DNA from: Nitrobacter winogradskyi Nb-255
GTDB lineage: Bacteria; Pseudomonadota; Alphaproteobacteria; Rhizobiales; Xanthobacteraceae
Length of the DNA stretch: 64,000 nt
NCBI RefSeq assembly: GCF_000012725.1
Contig: NC_007406.1
Location: 958,001-1,022,000 of the forward strand
Reading direction: 5' to 3'
Each line of letters starts with the position of its first letter. The first letter of the stretch is position 1. This document shows, piece after piece, positions 15,483-24,842 of this stretch. The notes beneath the pieces are model-generated. The model did no database searches. It saw nothing but the letters and a program-made list of their open reading frames with translations, and was not told where the DNA came from. The translations under genes and the position numbers were made by a program.

Positions 15483-16445
15483 ATGAGCCAGACCGGGCCA
15501 GATCAGTATCGCCTGATGGATGAAGCGATCGATCTCGTCATCCGCTTGCAGAACGACCCCGGAAATCCGGTCGCGACCGAGATGGTGAAAGTCTGGCGGG
15601 CGCGCAGCCCGGAGCATGAACGCATCTGGGCGCGGGTGGCCAAGGTTCACGGCGCTTCCGGCAAGATCCTGACCCAGCGCCGCAAGACTGAACGTCGTGA
15701 GAAACTGGGACTGACGCGCCGCAACCTCGTGATCGGCGGGCTCATCGGCCTTGGAACAGCCGGCGCCGGCTATTCAATCCTGCCCGAGATGCTGCTTCGC
15801 GGCTGGGCCGACCATATCACCGCCAAGGGCGAGATCCGCAGCGTCACGCTTGAAGACGGAAGCGTGGTGACGCTCGGGCCGGATAGCGCCATTGCGGTGG
15901 ATTTCACCACCCATTTTCGCCGTGTTCAGCTTCTGGCCGGCATGTCGTTCTTCGACGTCGCGGCCGAACCGCAGCGAGCCTTCACCGTGCAGGCTGCGGA
16001 GCTGACGGCAACGGCGCTTGGCACGGCCTTCGATGTCGCCCACGACGCCGGCATGCTCTCGATCTCGGTCGATCATGGCGTCGTCGAAGCGCGGGCGTCG
16101 GGTTCGGCGATCGCGGCTGGCACGAAGCTTTCCGCCGGAGAATGGGTGACGTTCGATAGCGCGACCTATGCGATCGAGCGCGGATCGCGCGAAGCGGGTC
16201 AGATCGCGTCGTGGCGCGACAATCTGATCATGGCCGAGAAGGAAGCGGTCTCGGTGTTGGTGGCGCGCATCGGCCGCTGGATTCCGGGGCGGATCGTCAT
16301 GGCCGATCCCTTCATCGGTTCGCAGCGGGTGAGCGGAATCTTTGATTTGAATAATCCGAAACGGGCGCTTGAGGCCGTCGTGCATCCGGCCGGCGCTCAT
16401 GTCCGGCAGGTCTCGTCCTACCTGACGGTGATTTCTCTCATCTGA
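15483..16445 (+). CDS. FecR-family anti-sigma/sigma regulator (locus 1)
   Basis: The 320-residue protein has the FecR plan: an N-terminal cytoplasmic DUF4880 segment (MDEAIDLVIRLQNDPGNP), one membrane span near residues 82-102 (LVIGGLIGLGTAGAGYSIL), and a periplasmic FecR domain (IRSVTLEDGSVVTLGPDSAI near 118; LGTAFDV near 178). It should carry the signal from a loaded TonB-dependent receptor to the sigma factor encoded just upstream. The reading frame is intact. The C-terminus (SYLTVISLI) closely resembles that of the broken paralogue at 22447-23398 (SYLTLISPI). Because its receptor is truncated, the signalling chain here is probably incomplete. Confidence 0.88.
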   Translation: MSQTGPDQYRLMDEAIDLVIRLQNDPGNPVATEMVKVWRARSPEHERIWARVAKVHGASGKILTQRRKTERREKLGLTRRNLVIGGLIGLGTAGAGYSILPEMLLRGWADHITAKGEIRSVTLEDGSVVTLGPDSAIAVDFTTHFRRVQLLAGMSFFDVAAEPQRAFTVQAAELTATALGTAFDVAHDAGMLSISVDHGVVEARASGSAIAAGTKLSAGEWVTFDSATYAIERGSREAGQIASWRDNLIMAEKEAVSVLVARIGRWIPGRIVMADPFIGSQRVSGIFDLNNPKRALEAVVHPAGAHVRQVSSYLTVISLI

Positions 16446-16568
16446 AAAAAGTTTCGCGAGCACGTAAAAAAACTTCGGCCCCGATTGTATCAGCTATAGG
16501 GGTTGGCGCCGTCCATGCATTTTGACGCCGCGAGCCCTCCTGACGAGACAATTGGGGTGGCATTGGTC

Positions 16569-17190
16569 ATGGGGTACGCGGCTCGAACGTTTTCTGGCAA
16601 GGCCGGCATCGGCAGGGTGTTGGCATCGGCGTTGATGATGAGCACGGCGATCATCGCAGGCGTTGTCATGACTGGCGGCGACGCCTTTGCGCAGAGCGCG
16701 GCACAGACGTCGTTCAATGTGCCGGCCGGTCCGCTCGGTCGGGTGCTGACGGCATTCGGCCGTCAGGCCGGCCTGCAAGTAACTTATCTGACGAGCATCG
16801 GGACCGGAAAGACGTCGCCGGGCATTTCAGGCCCGGCCACGCGCGAGCAGGCGCTTGCGCGCATCCTCCAGGGCACGGGGCTGAGCTATCACTTCACCAA
16901 CGCCACCACCGTTGCGATCTCGCAGCCGGCGGCCGCTGGCGGCGCTGGTGCGGCTCCCGCCGGGCGATCTCGCTCGATACGATCGATGTGCAGGGCGAGA
17001 CCGCGTGGGGTCCGGTGAACGGCTTTGTCGCCAGCCGCAGCGCTACCGCCACTAAGACCGACACGCCGATCATCGAGGTGCCACAGTCGATCTCGGTCGT
17101 GACGCGCGACCAGATCGAGACCCGGAGAAACCAGACTCTGAGACGCTGCAATACACGCCGGGCGTTTTGGCACGCGCCGCGCTGGTTACA
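16569..17190 (+). pseudogene. TonB-dependent siderophore receptor, 5' remnant (locus 1)
   Basis: From ATG 16569 there is a signal peptide and a secretin/TonB N-terminal (STN) domain: TSFNVPAGPLGRVLTAFGRQ near residue 55 and the ILQGTGLSYHF segment. The frame then breaks near 16965. A second frame resumes with DTIDVQGETAWGPVNG and the plug start (PQSISVVTRDQIETR). A further shift near 17135 leads to LQYTPGVLA, after which the gene ends in a dispersed repeat at 17210. The rest of the plug and all of the beta-barrel are missing, so no working receptor can be made. The intact sigma and FecR genes upstream would normally regulate it. Confidence 0.85.
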
Positions 17191-17209
17191 TCACGCCGTT
17201 TTTTGGTTG

Positions 17210-17260
17210 AGAGCATTTTCTTCACACCAACAGGATTCCACCTGGCCGGAAAATGCTCTA
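17210..17260. repeat. Dispersed palindrome at the receptor truncation point
   Basis: AGAGCATTTTC at 17210-17220 is mirrored perfectly by GAAAATGCTCT at 17249-17259. The element belongs to the intergenic repeat family seen elsewhere in the window. It begins where the TonB-receptor homology stops and ends 10 nt before the next gene's ATG. Confidence 0.8.
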
Positions 17261-17269
17261 AGTCCGGTT

Positions 17270-18529
17270 ATGCCAACGAGCGAGGCAAGAACGTCGCCGC
17301 TGCGGATCCTGTTGTCCGAGGGATCGAGCACGTCGGCGCGCGAGGCGATCACAATTCTCGGGATGCAGGGGCATCATGTCGAGGTGTGCGATCCCGATCC
17401 GCGCTGCTTTGGACGCTTCTCGCGGTTCGTTCGGCGATTTCATCGCTGCCCGGGTCTTGGCGTCGATCCGGCCGGCTATGTCACCTTCGTGCTGGCGCTT
17501 CTGGCGAGACGGCCCTTTGATGTGCTGCTGCCGATCCATGAGCAGGGGTACGCGCTTTCGAAAATACGCGAGGCGATCGAGAAGCATGTCGCCGTCGCCC
17601 TGCCGGCGCATGCCGCCTATCAGCAGGCGCACAGCAAGGCTTCCTTCAGCCGCCTCCTCAGCGGCCTCGACCTGCCGCAGCCGCGCACGCTACTCGTCAG
17701 TACCAGCGAGGACGTGCTGGCGCTCGATCGTTTCCCGCTGATCCTGAAAGCCGCGACCGGAACGGCGAGCCGGACGGTGTGGCCGGTGAGGGGAGCGCAC
17801 GAGCTTGCGGCCGTGGTCAGGGAACTTGCGCGATGCGGCGCGTTCGCCGACGACATCGTCGCCCAGGAATTCATCGACGCGCCCGTGGAGCATGCGCAGG
17901 CGGTGTTCGACCGCGGACGGCTGTTGGGCATGCACGCTTACCGGCAAATTGCCCGCGGCGCGGGAGGCGGGGATGCGGTGAAGGAAAGCGTCGACCGCCC
18001 GCTGGTGAGGGAGCATCTAACCCGTATCGGAAAGCATCTCGACTGGCACGGCGCATTGTCGGTGGACTATCTGACGCCGGGTGCGAACGACGTGCTGTAC
18101 ATCGATTGCAATCCGCGCTTGGTCGAGCCGATGAACGCGCTGCTCGCCGGACACGACCTGTTGGGCCTGCTCCTGCGGGTGACGCGGGGAGTCTCGCCGG
18201 AGGCGCTGGTTCCGGGCCGCGCGGGCGTGCGCACGCATCTGGCTCTGCAGGCCCTGCTCGGATGCGCCATGCGGTCGCGGTCGAGGCTGGAACTGTTGCG
18301 CGAATGCCGGCGTTTGCTGATGCGAACGGGCGTTTACAGAGGCAGCCAGGAGGAACTGACGCCCCTGCGCATCGACTGGCCGAGTGTCATTCCCACCGTG
18401 TTCGCCGCCGCCTTGCTGCTGATCCGGCCCGGCGCGGCGGAGCACCTTGTGAGCAAGGGCTGGGGGGATCATCTGTTGAATCCGGAAAGCATTCGGGTCA
18501 TTGAAGGTTGGAACGGCCCGCCGGTGTAG
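17270..18529 (+). CDS. ATP-grasp domain protein of unknown substrate
   Basis: The 419-residue protein has an ATP-grasp fold: a pre-ATP-grasp part (LRILLSEGSSTSAREAITIL), the nucleotide-binding part (FPLILKAATGTASRTVWPV near residue 163), and the Mg-binding motif YIDCNPRLVEPMNAL near residue 280. ATP-grasp enzymes join a carboxylate to an amine or thiol through an acyl phosphate. The start at 17270 is preferred because the same frame upstream encodes only receptor debris and a repeat. No strong ribosome-binding site is visible. The next gene, an epimerase/dehydratase, begins 41 nt after the stop, suggesting a two-gene unit. The substrate is unknown. Confidence 0.75.
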   Translation: MPTSEARTSPLRILLSEGSSTSAREAITILGMQGHHVEVCDPDPRCFGRFSRFVRRFHRCPGLGVDPAGYVTFVLALLARRPFDVLLPIHEQGYALSKIREAIEKHVAVALPAHAAYQQAHSKASFSRLLSGLDLPQPRTLLVSTSEDVLALDRFPLILKAATGTASRTVWPVRGAHELAAVVRELARCGAFADDIVAQEFIDAPVEHAQAVFDRGRLLGMHAYRQIARGAGGGDAVKESVDRPLVREHLTRIGKHLDWHGALSVDYLTPGANDVLYIDCNPRLVEPMNALLAGHDLLGLLLRVTRGVSPEALVPGRAGVRTHLALQALLGCAMRSRSRLELLRECRRLLMRTGVYRGSQEELTPLRIDWPSVIPTVFAAALLLIRPGAAEHLVSKGWGDHLLNPESIRVIEGWNGPPV

Positions 18530-18570
18530 TATCCTTATCCTACCGGGTCGATCTCCTTGGAGCCGCGGAC

Positions 18571-19608
18571 GTGAAATCCATGCTGCAACCTCGCGCCAGA
18601 ATGGCGCTTGCTGGCCGTCGCCCGATCCTGGTCACAGGTGGAAATGGATTCATCGGACAACATCTGGTTGCAGCGCTGCGCCGCAGGCACGGCGTCGTGC
18701 GCGTCCTGGATCTGCAACCGCCGCCACCCGGACCCGTGCCGGAATTCATCCAGGGAACGATCCTGGATCCGCACGATGTGCGGCGCGCTCTGGACGGCGT
18801 GGATACCGTGTATCATCTGGCGGCGATCTCGCATCTGTGGACGGCGAACCCCGCCGACTTCGAGCGCGTGAATCAACATGGCACCGAACTCATGCTAGCG
18901 GCGGCGCGCGAGAGAGGGGTGCGCAACATCGTTCACTGCTCCACCGAAGCGATCCTGTTTCCCTATCGCAGGGGCGGCACAACGATGCCGCAACGCGCGG
19001 AAGACATGCCGGGGCCCTATACGCGATCGAAGTTCATGGCCGAGCAGATCGCGCGCGAGGCGGCGGCCGATGGACTGCGTGTCGTGATCGCCAATCCCAC
19101 CGTTCCCATCGGGCCCGGCGATCACAACTTTACCGAGCCGACGCGGATGCTCGACCTGTTCGCGCGCAAATCGCCGCCGATGGTGCTGGACTCGATGCTG
19201 AACCTCGTGGACGTGCGGGACGTCGCGGCGGGGCTCATCCTGGCCGGAGAGCGCGGCAGGGCGGGAGAGCGCTATATTCTCGGCGGCGAAAATGTCAGCG
19301 TGCGCGAACTCGTGCGGCGTGTCGGAAGCCTGTGCGGCCGCAGCGCCAACGTGCATGCGTTGCCGGCTTCGCTGGCGCTTGCGATCGGAGCGGCGTCCGA
19401 ATGGTTCGAAGGCCAGGTGATCCAGCGCACGCCGCGGGTCTCGATCGAGGCGGTGCGCATCGCGTTGCGCTCGATCCCGCTGGACACACGAAAGGCGGAG
19501 ACCGAACTCGGCTATCTGCCTCGCCCGATCGACGACGCGCTCACCGACGCCATCGCCTGGCTCACGCGCCGTGACGCGGATGCGGCTCAGCCGCGGGTCT
19601 CGGCTTAG
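18571..19608 (+). CDS. NAD-dependent epimerase/dehydratase, HpnA-like extended SDR
   Basis: The 345-residue protein is an extended short-chain dehydrogenase: a Rossmann motif VTGGNGFIGQHL near residue 22, a catalytic serine region HCSTEAI, and the active-site PYTRSKFMAEQ (YxxxK) near residue 147. It resembles the hopanoid-associated sugar epimerase (HpnA) and dihydroflavonol-reductase group, but no hopanoid gene is nearby. The GTG at 18571 has GGAG 10 nt upstream. An ORF start at 18508 would overlap the ATP-grasp gene and is less likely. Its partner is probably the ATP-grasp protein just upstream; the pathway is unknown. Confidence 0.8.
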   Translation: MKSMLQPRARMALAGRRPILVTGGNGFIGQHLVAALRRRHGVVRVLDLQPPPPGPVPEFIQGTILDPHDVRRALDGVDTVYHLAAISHLWTANPADFERVNQHGTELMLAAARERGVRNIVHCSTEAILFPYRRGGTTMPQRAEDMPGPYTRSKFMAEQIAREAAADGLRVVIANPTVPIGPGDHNFTEPTRMLDLFARKSPPMVLDSMLNLVDVRDVAAGLILAGERGRAGERYILGGENVSVRELVRRVGSLCGRSANVHALPASLALAIGAASEWFEGQVIQRTPRVSIEAVRIALRSIPLDTRKAETELGYLPRPIDDALTDAIAWLTRRDADAAQPRVSA

Positions 19609-19789
19609 AGCCTGTTTCAACCGCGTTGAATCCGATGCAACCGCGTTGAATCAGAAGCGGACACCGGTTCGCGTAAAGAAAACGCGACAAAACAAAATCA
19701 GAGAGCCCGCTTCTGATTCTATCAGAAGCGGAAAGGCTCTTAAGCATGATCCCGAAAAGCGGGCGTCGGTTTTCAGATAAGATCACGCT
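19609..19789. repeat. Composite dispersed repeat between epimerase and receptor pseudogene
   Basis: It contains two copies of CAACCGCGTTGAATC, the GCGTAAAGAAAACGCGACAAAA block, the GCTTCTGATTCTATCAGAAGC palindrome (split as GCTTCTGATT and ATCAGAAGC) and a GCATGATCCCGAAAAGCGGG segment. Both repeat types known from the window are therefore joined here. It separates the convergent epimerase gene and receptor pseudogene. Confidence 0.85.
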
Positions 19790-22346
19790 CTAAAAACGCG
19801 CCCGCGCGGTCAGCATGAAATTGCGCGGCGTGCCGTAGAAATTTCCACCCCAGGGATTACTCTCCGTCACATAGTAATACTTCTTGTCGAAGACGTTGTT
19901 GACGTTGAGAGCCAGCGACCAGTTCTTGCTGATGTCGTATTGTACGAGCAGATCGACCACCGCGCGACCTGGCTCGGTAAAATCAAAGGGTGTCTCTGGG
20001 CCTTCATACGCCCCGTTGACGTATGTTCTTATGAAGCCTCTTTGGTAGTATGAGCTTTGTGCCGTCACGCCGCCGCCGACTTTCCAGCCATCAAGCGGCC
20101 CCTGAAACGCGTAGGTTGTCCATAATTTGAATAGGTGTTTTGGGGTAATGGTGCTGTAGGCGCCTCCTCCGCCTTATTTTCATTGTCGTTGAATGTATAA
20201 CTGGCATGAACCCGCCAGCGATCGACGATCTCGCCATTGATCTCGACATCCACACCCTGACTGACAACGCGACCGCTATCGAAATAACAGCAGTCGGTGC
20301 CGAGATTCCCAGGAGTAGGCGGATATGAGGTATCGCGCATCGCCTGACCGTTGCGCTTGATATGATACAGGGCGAGCGATGTATTCAGGCGGCCGTCGAG
20401 CAGACTGCCCTTGACTCCAACCTCGTAAGTACGCCCGCTAACGGGACCGAGCGGCGTGCCGGGCAAAGGTGCTTTGAGCATGTTGGCCTGTGGTTGATAG
20501 GTCTCAGCGAAGCTGGCGTAGGCGGACCATCGCTCTGACAGATCGTAAACCAGGCCCAGATAAGGGGTGAAAACGTTCTTGTCTTCATATCCTGCTAAAA
20601 TCGTATCAGTAACAGCGCCCGTATTCCGATCGAGAACGTTTGTGGTGCTGTCATATTTATACCAGCTCAACCGCCCTCCCAGGATCAACTTCAGAGGGGG
20701 CGCGAGTTGAGCCGTGAGCGATCCATACACGCCCTTTTGGACAGTTTGGTTCTTACTACGGGATACCGGGTAGTAGGGTGCATTTGAAATATGATCGAAC
20801 GGGTTGTACTCGAAGATGTTAGGAGCCAGGGTGACGTTAGAATCGCGAATCCTCGTTGCTATGTGATAGTCACGCTTGTTGATGTTCGTTCCCAAAGTCA
20901 CCTTGTGTTCGCCGCCGAGCAGACGGAACGACCCTTTTAGCACAGCGTCGAGCGTGTCCTGTGTTTCGTCCAGATCAAAGTCTCTGTCCCTGAACGTTCC
21001 GGGTCCCGTGAGAGTTATCGGGTCGATATAGGAGGCCCACGACATGTCGCGGCGGTTATTGTTGCTTTTTGCTCGCGATGCTTCGACGCCCAGGGTCCAG
21101 TCAGATCCCAGTTGCTGATCGAGGCGAACGAAGTGTCTGGTGTTGTTCCTCAGCCAGTGATCGTCGGGGCCGCCGAGGTAGAAGTTGCGTGAAAGGCCGA
21201 TATCGGCGCCATTCGAATAGCGCGGGAGACCGAAAAGATTATATCCATCGAAGTTCTGGCGCAGGATACTGTTGCCCACGGTCAGCATCGTGCTGTCGGT
21301 GACATCCGCTTCGACAATGCCGTAAAGCAGATGCTTTCTACTCTTGGCGTATTTATAGAAGTACTTCCGGTCCTCAAAGGAGCCGACGAGACGCGCGCGA
21401 ACGCTGCCGTTCTCCGTGACCGCGCCGCCGACATCCAGATCGCTTCGATAGTTGTCCCAGCTGCCGCCGCTGACCGCGGCATTCGCGTGAAGCTGCTTCG
21501 TGGGCTTCTTGCGGACGAAATTGATGACACCGCTCGGCTGGCCCGCCGTGCCGTAGAGAGCGTCTGACCCGCGCATGACCTCGACGCGATCGAACATGGC
21601 GAGATCCATGCCTGACACGTTGAGGCCCTCTGTACCCGCGGAGCCATATATCGGACTGTTGCCGTCGATCCGGAAATTGGTGATCTGGAAGCCTCGGGAA
21701 TAGAAGGCTGCACTATTGGTGGATTGCTGCATAACCGTGATGCCGGGGGTGCGCTCCATCGCATCCTCCACCGTCAGCAACCTCTGATCCTGAAGGCGCT
21801 GGTGCGTCATCACGGTGACAGTTTGCGGTAATTCCCGGAGCGTCTGATTCTTGCCGAATGAAGACCGGCTCGTTGTGTAGGAGTTGGTGCCTTCCGTCCT
21901 GCCGGGATCACTCGACGGTACCCCCTCCACATCAATCGTATCGAGCGCGATCGCGCCGGCGGGAGCCGCGCCGGTGGCAGCGCCACTGGACGGCGCCGCG
22001 ATCGAGACGGTTCGTGAATCGGGGAACGAGTATGTGAGCCCCGTGCCTTGAAGGATTCTCGCAACGGCCTGCGCGGGCGACGCGGCGCCGCTGACGCCGG
22101 CAGATGATTTTCCTGCCGCGATCGCGGGACATAAACAATCTGGAGACCGCTCTGGCGTCCGAATTCCGCCAACACGCGGTTCAGGGAGCCGCCGGGGATC
22201 GAATAGGATGTCTGGGCGGACTGCGCGCCGGCCGGTGTCGATCGCAGCAAAGACACACCCGTCATCGCCGTTGACGCCAGCAAAACCGCTCCAATGCCGG
22301 CGCCAAGACGGCCCCGCCCGATGCGACCGGAAAATTTCAAACCCAT
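19790..22346 (-). pseudogene. TonB-dependent siderophore receptor, frameshifted (locus 2)
   Basis: Nearly the whole receptor is recognisable. It has a signal peptide and STN domain (TSYSIPGGSLNRVLAEFGRQ), a plug (LPQTVTVMTHQRLQDQRLLT; VEVMRGSDALYGTAGQPSGV) and a 22-strand-type barrel ending NFMLTARARF with the typical terminal Phe. Two single-base losses break it. One is near 22127, where QIVYVP should continue as AIAAGKSS. The other is near 20165, before the TPKHLFKLWTTYAFQG segment. About 800 residues would otherwise be encoded, typical of FpvA/FhuE-like ferrisiderophore receptors. With its regulators also broken, the locus is inactive unless the shifts are sequencing errors. Confidence 0.85.
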
Positions 22347-22446
22347 GACCAAGCCACCCTGAATGCTTCGACAGGGCTGCTGAAACGCGCCCCTAATTTT
22401 GCATACGAACGGGGCGTCGCGGTTTTCCTAGTCTCGTCAAAAAAAA

Positions 22447-23398
22447 TCAGATCGGGGAAATCAACGTGAGATACGAGCCGATCACCCGGACGCGTCCGCC
22501 GAACGGATGCACGAGAGCCCTGAGCGCGCGAGGCGGGTCGGCGACGTCAAACACGCCGCTGACGCGCTGCGTGCCGAGACCGGGATCGACGACGACGGTG
22601 CGACCGGGCTGCCAGCGGCTGATCTTGGAGATAATCGACGAGACCGGCTCATCCTCGGCGAAAAGCTGTCCGGTACGCCACGCGGCAATCTGATCGGGCC
22701 CGCGCGTACCGCGCTTGCTGGTCCCATCGCGTTCATCGAACGCCAGCCATTGCCCCGCCGACAGGCGGGTGGATTCGATGTCCGCCGCCGTGGATGTGAC
22801 CTCCACCGTGCCGCGGTCGACCGACACCGATCGATAGCCCGCGCCGTCGCTGACCTCGAACGCGGTGCGCGGTCGTCACAAGCTGGGCGACCGAGACGCG
22901 GAAGGGCCGCCCCTGATCGCTTGCGACATCAAAAAACGCCATGCCCTGGAGCAAACGGATCGATCGCTGTTCTTCGCTGAACTGTACCGCCAGCGCTGTG
23001 TCCGGTCCCATCGTCGCGACGCTTCCATCCGCGAGATCAACACGGCGGACCTGCCCGGTGCCGGTGGTGTAATCCGCTTTCGCCTCGACCAGAAGACCAG
23101 GCAGCGCCGCGTAACCGGCAGCGGCGCCCGCGCCGACCAGTCCCGCAATGACCAGCGAGCGCCGCGTGATGCCCGCGGCTGCTTTTTTCCCGGCGTCACG
23201 TTCATCGGTGATGATCTTGACCATCATGCCGTGAATTTCAGCGACTTCGGTCCATATGCTCTCGTGCTCCGGGCTTCTCAAGCGCCACTCCCGGATCATT
23301 CTGCGCGGAACGGGATTATCGGGATCGTTCTTCAGCCGGATCATCAGATCCGTGGCTTCCATGAACAGCCGATCCTCTTCGGACATTTCGTCGGTCAT
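22447..23398 (-). pseudogene. FecR-family regulator, frameshifted (locus 2)
   Basis: The 5' part encodes the cytoplasmic segment (FMEATDLMIRLKNDPDNP), a membrane span (LVIAGLVGAGAAAGYAAL) and the start of the FecR domain (VRRVDLADGSVATMGPDTAL). The frame breaks near 22868, where LVTTA should run on as LGTAFEVSDG; about five bases appear to be missing. The 3' part continues with the remaining FecR domain and ends SYLTLISPI. The ATG at 23398 has AAGG 7 nt upstream. It is a paralogue of the intact FecR at 15483. The signalling function is presumably lost. Confidence 0.85.
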
Positions 23399-23496
23399 GA
23401 ACACGCCTTCAGGGACAGGGCAGGGTGCGTCTGCGCTCCGCAGTTCCATACTAAAGAATACGAACGGGAGCGGAGATTTTTCCCTCGGGCAGCGTG

Positions 23497-24004
23497 CTAA
23501 CCTTCCGCCTCGCGTAGGCGATCGCGGATATGACGGTACGCGCCGCGGATCAGGACCCAGGCTCGGGTGGTGGACACACCAAGTTCCCGAGCCACGGTTG
23601 CGATGCCTTTTTCGCCGAGATGGTGCATCTCGAAGGCGCGACGTGTCCTTTCAGGCAGTTCCCGCAGGCGGCGGCGGAAATCGCCAGCCGCTGCCGGTCA
23701 AACACGATTGTCTCCGGAGACGGCATGTCGTCCGGAATAGCCTCGAACTCGGCATCCGTCAGGGCAACTTGCGGCGCGCATCGCTCGCGCCGGATCTGAT
23801 CGATATGCAGATTGCGAGAGGCGCGGAAAAGAAAGGCGCGGGGATTATCGCATGGGTCTGGTCTGGCCGGCCTGCCGTGAGAAGCCTCAGGAACGCCTCC
23901 TGAGTGAGGTCGGCCGCGTTTTCCGGGCTGACGCCTCGCCGGCGCAACGCGTTGGCGATCTCTTTCGAGTGTCGCATAAACAGCGTGTGAAAATCCCAAG
24001 GCAT
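23497..24004 (-). pseudogene. FecI-like ECF sigma factor, frameshifted (locus 2)
   Basis: Pieces in three frames reconstruct a normal sigma factor: MPWDFHTLFMRHSKEIANAL and DLTQEAFLRLL (region 2), then NPRAFLFRASRNLHIDQIRR, then RLRELPERTRRAFEMHHLGE and ELGVSTTRAWVLI (region 4). Single-base losses lie near 23850 and near 23682. The start at 24004 has GGAGG 10 nt upstream. The sister gene at 14786 is intact. Together with the broken FecR and receptor, this whole minus-strand iron-uptake locus looks dead. Confidence 0.85.
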
Positions 24005-24431
24005 CAGTCGCTCGCCTCCGTTCGACACCAAGCAAAACGCCTGGGGGCGAGCAGGCTGTTCTGACGGTCCGAAATCACGCGACTGTTGCGGATCGCCGCG
24101 AGAAGGCGGGATAGACGCGGAACTGCGAAGCAATACCCGCTTCCCTGCCACTTCCGCTGATGCGTCACCGTCCCGTTCACATTGGTCTCCAAACCACGCG
24201 GATAGCGGCAAGCCGGGTCAACCGCCACTGCCATCCTGACTGTGGCCATAGCGGCGGAATACTCTTGCGCAAACTCAATGATTTAGAATGGGTTTAAGAG
24301 CGGACTCCAGAAAGACAGGCGATGACATCTCCCGATTGCATCTCTGATAACGCACTCATTTCCAAAGCTGTTATTCCTGTCACGAGCGAGAGGCTTTCGA
24401 GCGCGTTTTCCGATCGTCTGCTGGAGGTTGC
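24005..24431. other. Intergenic region, no supported gene
   Basis: It lies between the divergent sigma-factor pseudogene and the YdeI-like gene. Short frames on the minus strand extend the sigma frame upstream but have no conserved motif. No repeat or RNA gene was recognised. Confidence 0.4.
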
Positions 24432-24746
24432 ATGGCGAATACCTTTCCACATGGCACTGTCCACAAGGCAGGCGATGATCTTCAGGCAGCCTTGCGATCA
24501 GATCCGAAGGTCTTTGCATTGTGGGAAAGCCTGACGCCGCTCGGCCGCAATGAATTCATCTGCTGGGTCGAGGACGCAAAGCAGTCACGGACACGCCAGC
24601 GCCGCATCGAGCGAACCCGCGATGAACTGTTGGACGGCAAGAAACGTCCCTGCTGCTGGACGGGCTGCATTCATCGCGCCGACAAGGCCCCAAGCCGATG
24701 GCAGCAGGCGGTCTTGATCGATCAGAAGCGGAAGAAGAGGTCGTAA
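24432..24746 (+). CDS. Small YdeI/OmpD-associated-like protein
   Basis: The 104-residue protein carries the bacteriocin-protection YdeI/OmpD-associated motif: LRSDPKVFALWESLTPLGRN, EFICWVEDAKQSRTRQRRIE, and a GKKRPCCW cysteine motif near residue 73. Many alphaproteobacteria encode such a stand-alone C-terminal-type YdeI domain. Its biochemical role is not known. A GGAGG ribosome-binding site is 4 nt before the ATG. It is convergent with the porin gene and ends at a strong hairpin. Confidence 0.75.
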   Translation: MANTFPHGTVHKAGDDLQAALRSDPKVFALWESLTPLGRNEFICWVEDAKQSRTRQRRIERTRDELLDGKKRPCCWTGCIHRADKAPSRWQQAVLIDQKRKKRS

Positions 24747-24770
24747 AGCGGCTTCAGTGAATGCGCCGCA

Positions 24771-24799
24771 CCAGATCCCGGCTTGCGCCGGGCATCTGG
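24771..24799. terminator. GC-rich hairpin between convergent genes
   Basis: CCAGATCCCGGC, loop TTGC, and GCCGGGCATCTGG form a 12-bp stem with one bulged base. No U-tract follows on either strand, so it is either a Rho-assisted bidirectional end or a REP-like element between the YdeI-like gene and the porin gene. Confidence 0.5.
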
Positions 24800-24842
24800 C
24801 GAATGAGCAAGCCGCATGGGCTTTGGGGGGACGGCAAAGCCT

